Below, piece after piece: positions 63,103 to 64,000 of a stretch of DNA of 64,000 nt (position 1 is the stretch's first letter; every line of letters begins with the position of its first letter). Position numbers and translations under genes: made by a program. The stretch is from positions 39,199,125 to 39,263,124 of the forward strand of contig OX246739.1 in assembly GCA_945910005.1 (NCBI GenBank), in the 5' to 3' direction. A model generated the notes under the pieces. The model searched no databases. It was not told where the DNA came from and saw only the letters and a list, made by a program, of their open reading frames with translations. This DNA is from Isoperla grammatica. Its lineage: Eukaryota; Arthropoda; Insecta; Plecoptera; Perlodidae.

Positions 63103-64000
63103 ATAGCGACGTATCGAACCCCCGTCCTCCGGGTTTGTCTCCGCGACAGACCTGGACAAGGAGACGCCTCCGTGGTGACACTCGCGACGCTGTGACCTGC
63201 GCGTCGCGACGCTGGGGCGTCAACCCATCCCTACCATGACGCGACAGGCCAATCATCATTAATATGCTGCGGTTTCCTTCTTCACTCTTTTGGTATTGAT
63301 TCTCCCTCTTATTACAGTTTGTTCTGTTCCGTATTTATCCCAGAAACCATGAATACTTTAATAAGTGTACACGTCTTTGCATTTCTTCATTTTCCATTTC
63401 ATATTATTGACCATTGTTTCTTAGACATATTTTGTTAAATCTTCGATGGCATATTTTTAATGGTATGATATCTATATTTTGTCATTCTTGATAGTAATTC
63501 TCAGGCAATTGTCCTAGAAATGGAATTGGTAGGACGTCAAACACTGATATGACGTTTGGACTTTACATTTTATATAACAATTCAAATCGAGACGATGACG
63601 GTGATGTATGGGGATTGATAAGCCACAAGGCTTCGGTGCTCTAACCAGGATTCAAACCTGGCACGCAGGAGCCGTGGTTTACGCCGGCACGTCACACAAA
63701 GTCTCGCGTATCTTGTTACTCCGTTGGACGAGAATCAACGCACATCGCTGTAATTAACGCGCAACAAGTTTCTCTAGCTAGAGCACAACAATTACCAAAG
63801 GGTTGGCGGCGGTTGGCCACGTTATTATAAAGATGTGAATTATGCAATATCGTTTCATCACCGTGTGAAGACGACTTCGCTCATACTGATATGATGTATT
63901 TATTGATGTCGAGGGTGCAGTTCGCTTCTGTTTATAAATTCTCACGAGTTGTGTTAAAATGAGAACCGATTTGTCCTTACTATCTTTTATGTCTTGTCAC
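63103..64000. other. Unique sequence at window end, no gene seen
   Basis: A GC-rich patch with GCGTCGCGACGC-type palindromes lies at 63180-63225. The rest is AT-rich. A degenerate tRNA-like T arm lies at 63645-63661. No gene is supported. Confidence 0.5.
63645..63661 (-). other. tRNA-like T arm (SINE or tRNA relic)
   Basis: On the minus strand, CCAGG, TTTGAAT and CCTGG form a perfect five-base stem with a seven-base loop. GGTTTGAATCC differs from the pol III B-box consensus at one position. TTAGAGCACC follows where an acceptor 3' strand would be, but I found no matching 5' acceptor strand and no convincing anticodon arm upstream. It is probably a decayed tRNA-derived repeat rather than a working tRNA. 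Confidence 0.3.

Noticed and set aside
63085..63140. GGGGGTTCGATAC on the minus strand, similar to a tRNA B box
   Set aside because: No A box at suitable distance and no foldable tRNA arms; adjacent GC-rich palindromic sequence makes chance matches likely.

Overview
This window looks like non-coding, repeat-dominated DNA from an animal nuclear genome. A marine invertebrate, perhaps a mollusc, is my best guess. That guess rests on three things: a 5S-rRNA-derived SINE-like copy, a tandem-core element followed by degenerate CAGA/CAAA tetranucleotides (the layout described for bivalve pearl/Helitron-like elements), and long pure ACAG and ACGCAC microsatellites. I found no complete protein-coding gene, no bacterial-style operon, no CRISPR array and no complete rRNA or tRNA gene. 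All the long open frames come from tandem repeats that happen to lack stop codons. A few short frames next to splice-like signals are listed as weak exon candidates under findings.

Layout. From 1 to 20.4 kb is AT-rich unique sequence carrying scattered elements: a 575-bp (ACAG)n tract; an ACGCAC tract; a 412-bp MITE-like element with perfect 21-bp terminal inverted repeats; a 145-bp foldback; an A/G-only tract; a 5S-derived SINE-like copy on the minus strand; a 63-bp-period minisatellite; and a 1.3-kb near-perfect palindrome made of inverted 278-bp modules, sitting inside an older GGCTCAAGTGCC minisatellite. From 20.4 to 56.3 kb, more than half of the window, there is one uninterrupted head-to-tail satellite with an 81-bp unit (about 445 copies). 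It shows multi-kilobase higher-order duplications and a fixed promoter-like arrangement in each unit (CRE octamer TGACGTCA, then TATATA 35 bp later). From 56.3 to 64 kb is a second mixed flank. It holds a poly-G tract, a three-copy 145-bp tandem element of pearl-like layout, a 22-bp GTCAGCATAATGCA minisatellite, a 1.8-kb 70-bp-period GC-rich minisatellite that lacks stops in all three minus-strand frames over its first kilobase, and a degenerate tRNA-like motif.

How the parts relate. The window records several rounds of local tandem amplification (periods 4, 6, 20, 22, 63, 70, 81, 145 and 278 bp) plus insertion of short non-autonomous elements. Two unrelated minisatellites (63 and 81 bp) share the palindrome TGACGTCAC. 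The 81-bp array could be a heterochromatic or centromere-associated block, but nothing in the sequence proves a centromeric role, and I did not see a CENP-B-box match in the consensus unit. All copy numbers and periods here were counted by eye.
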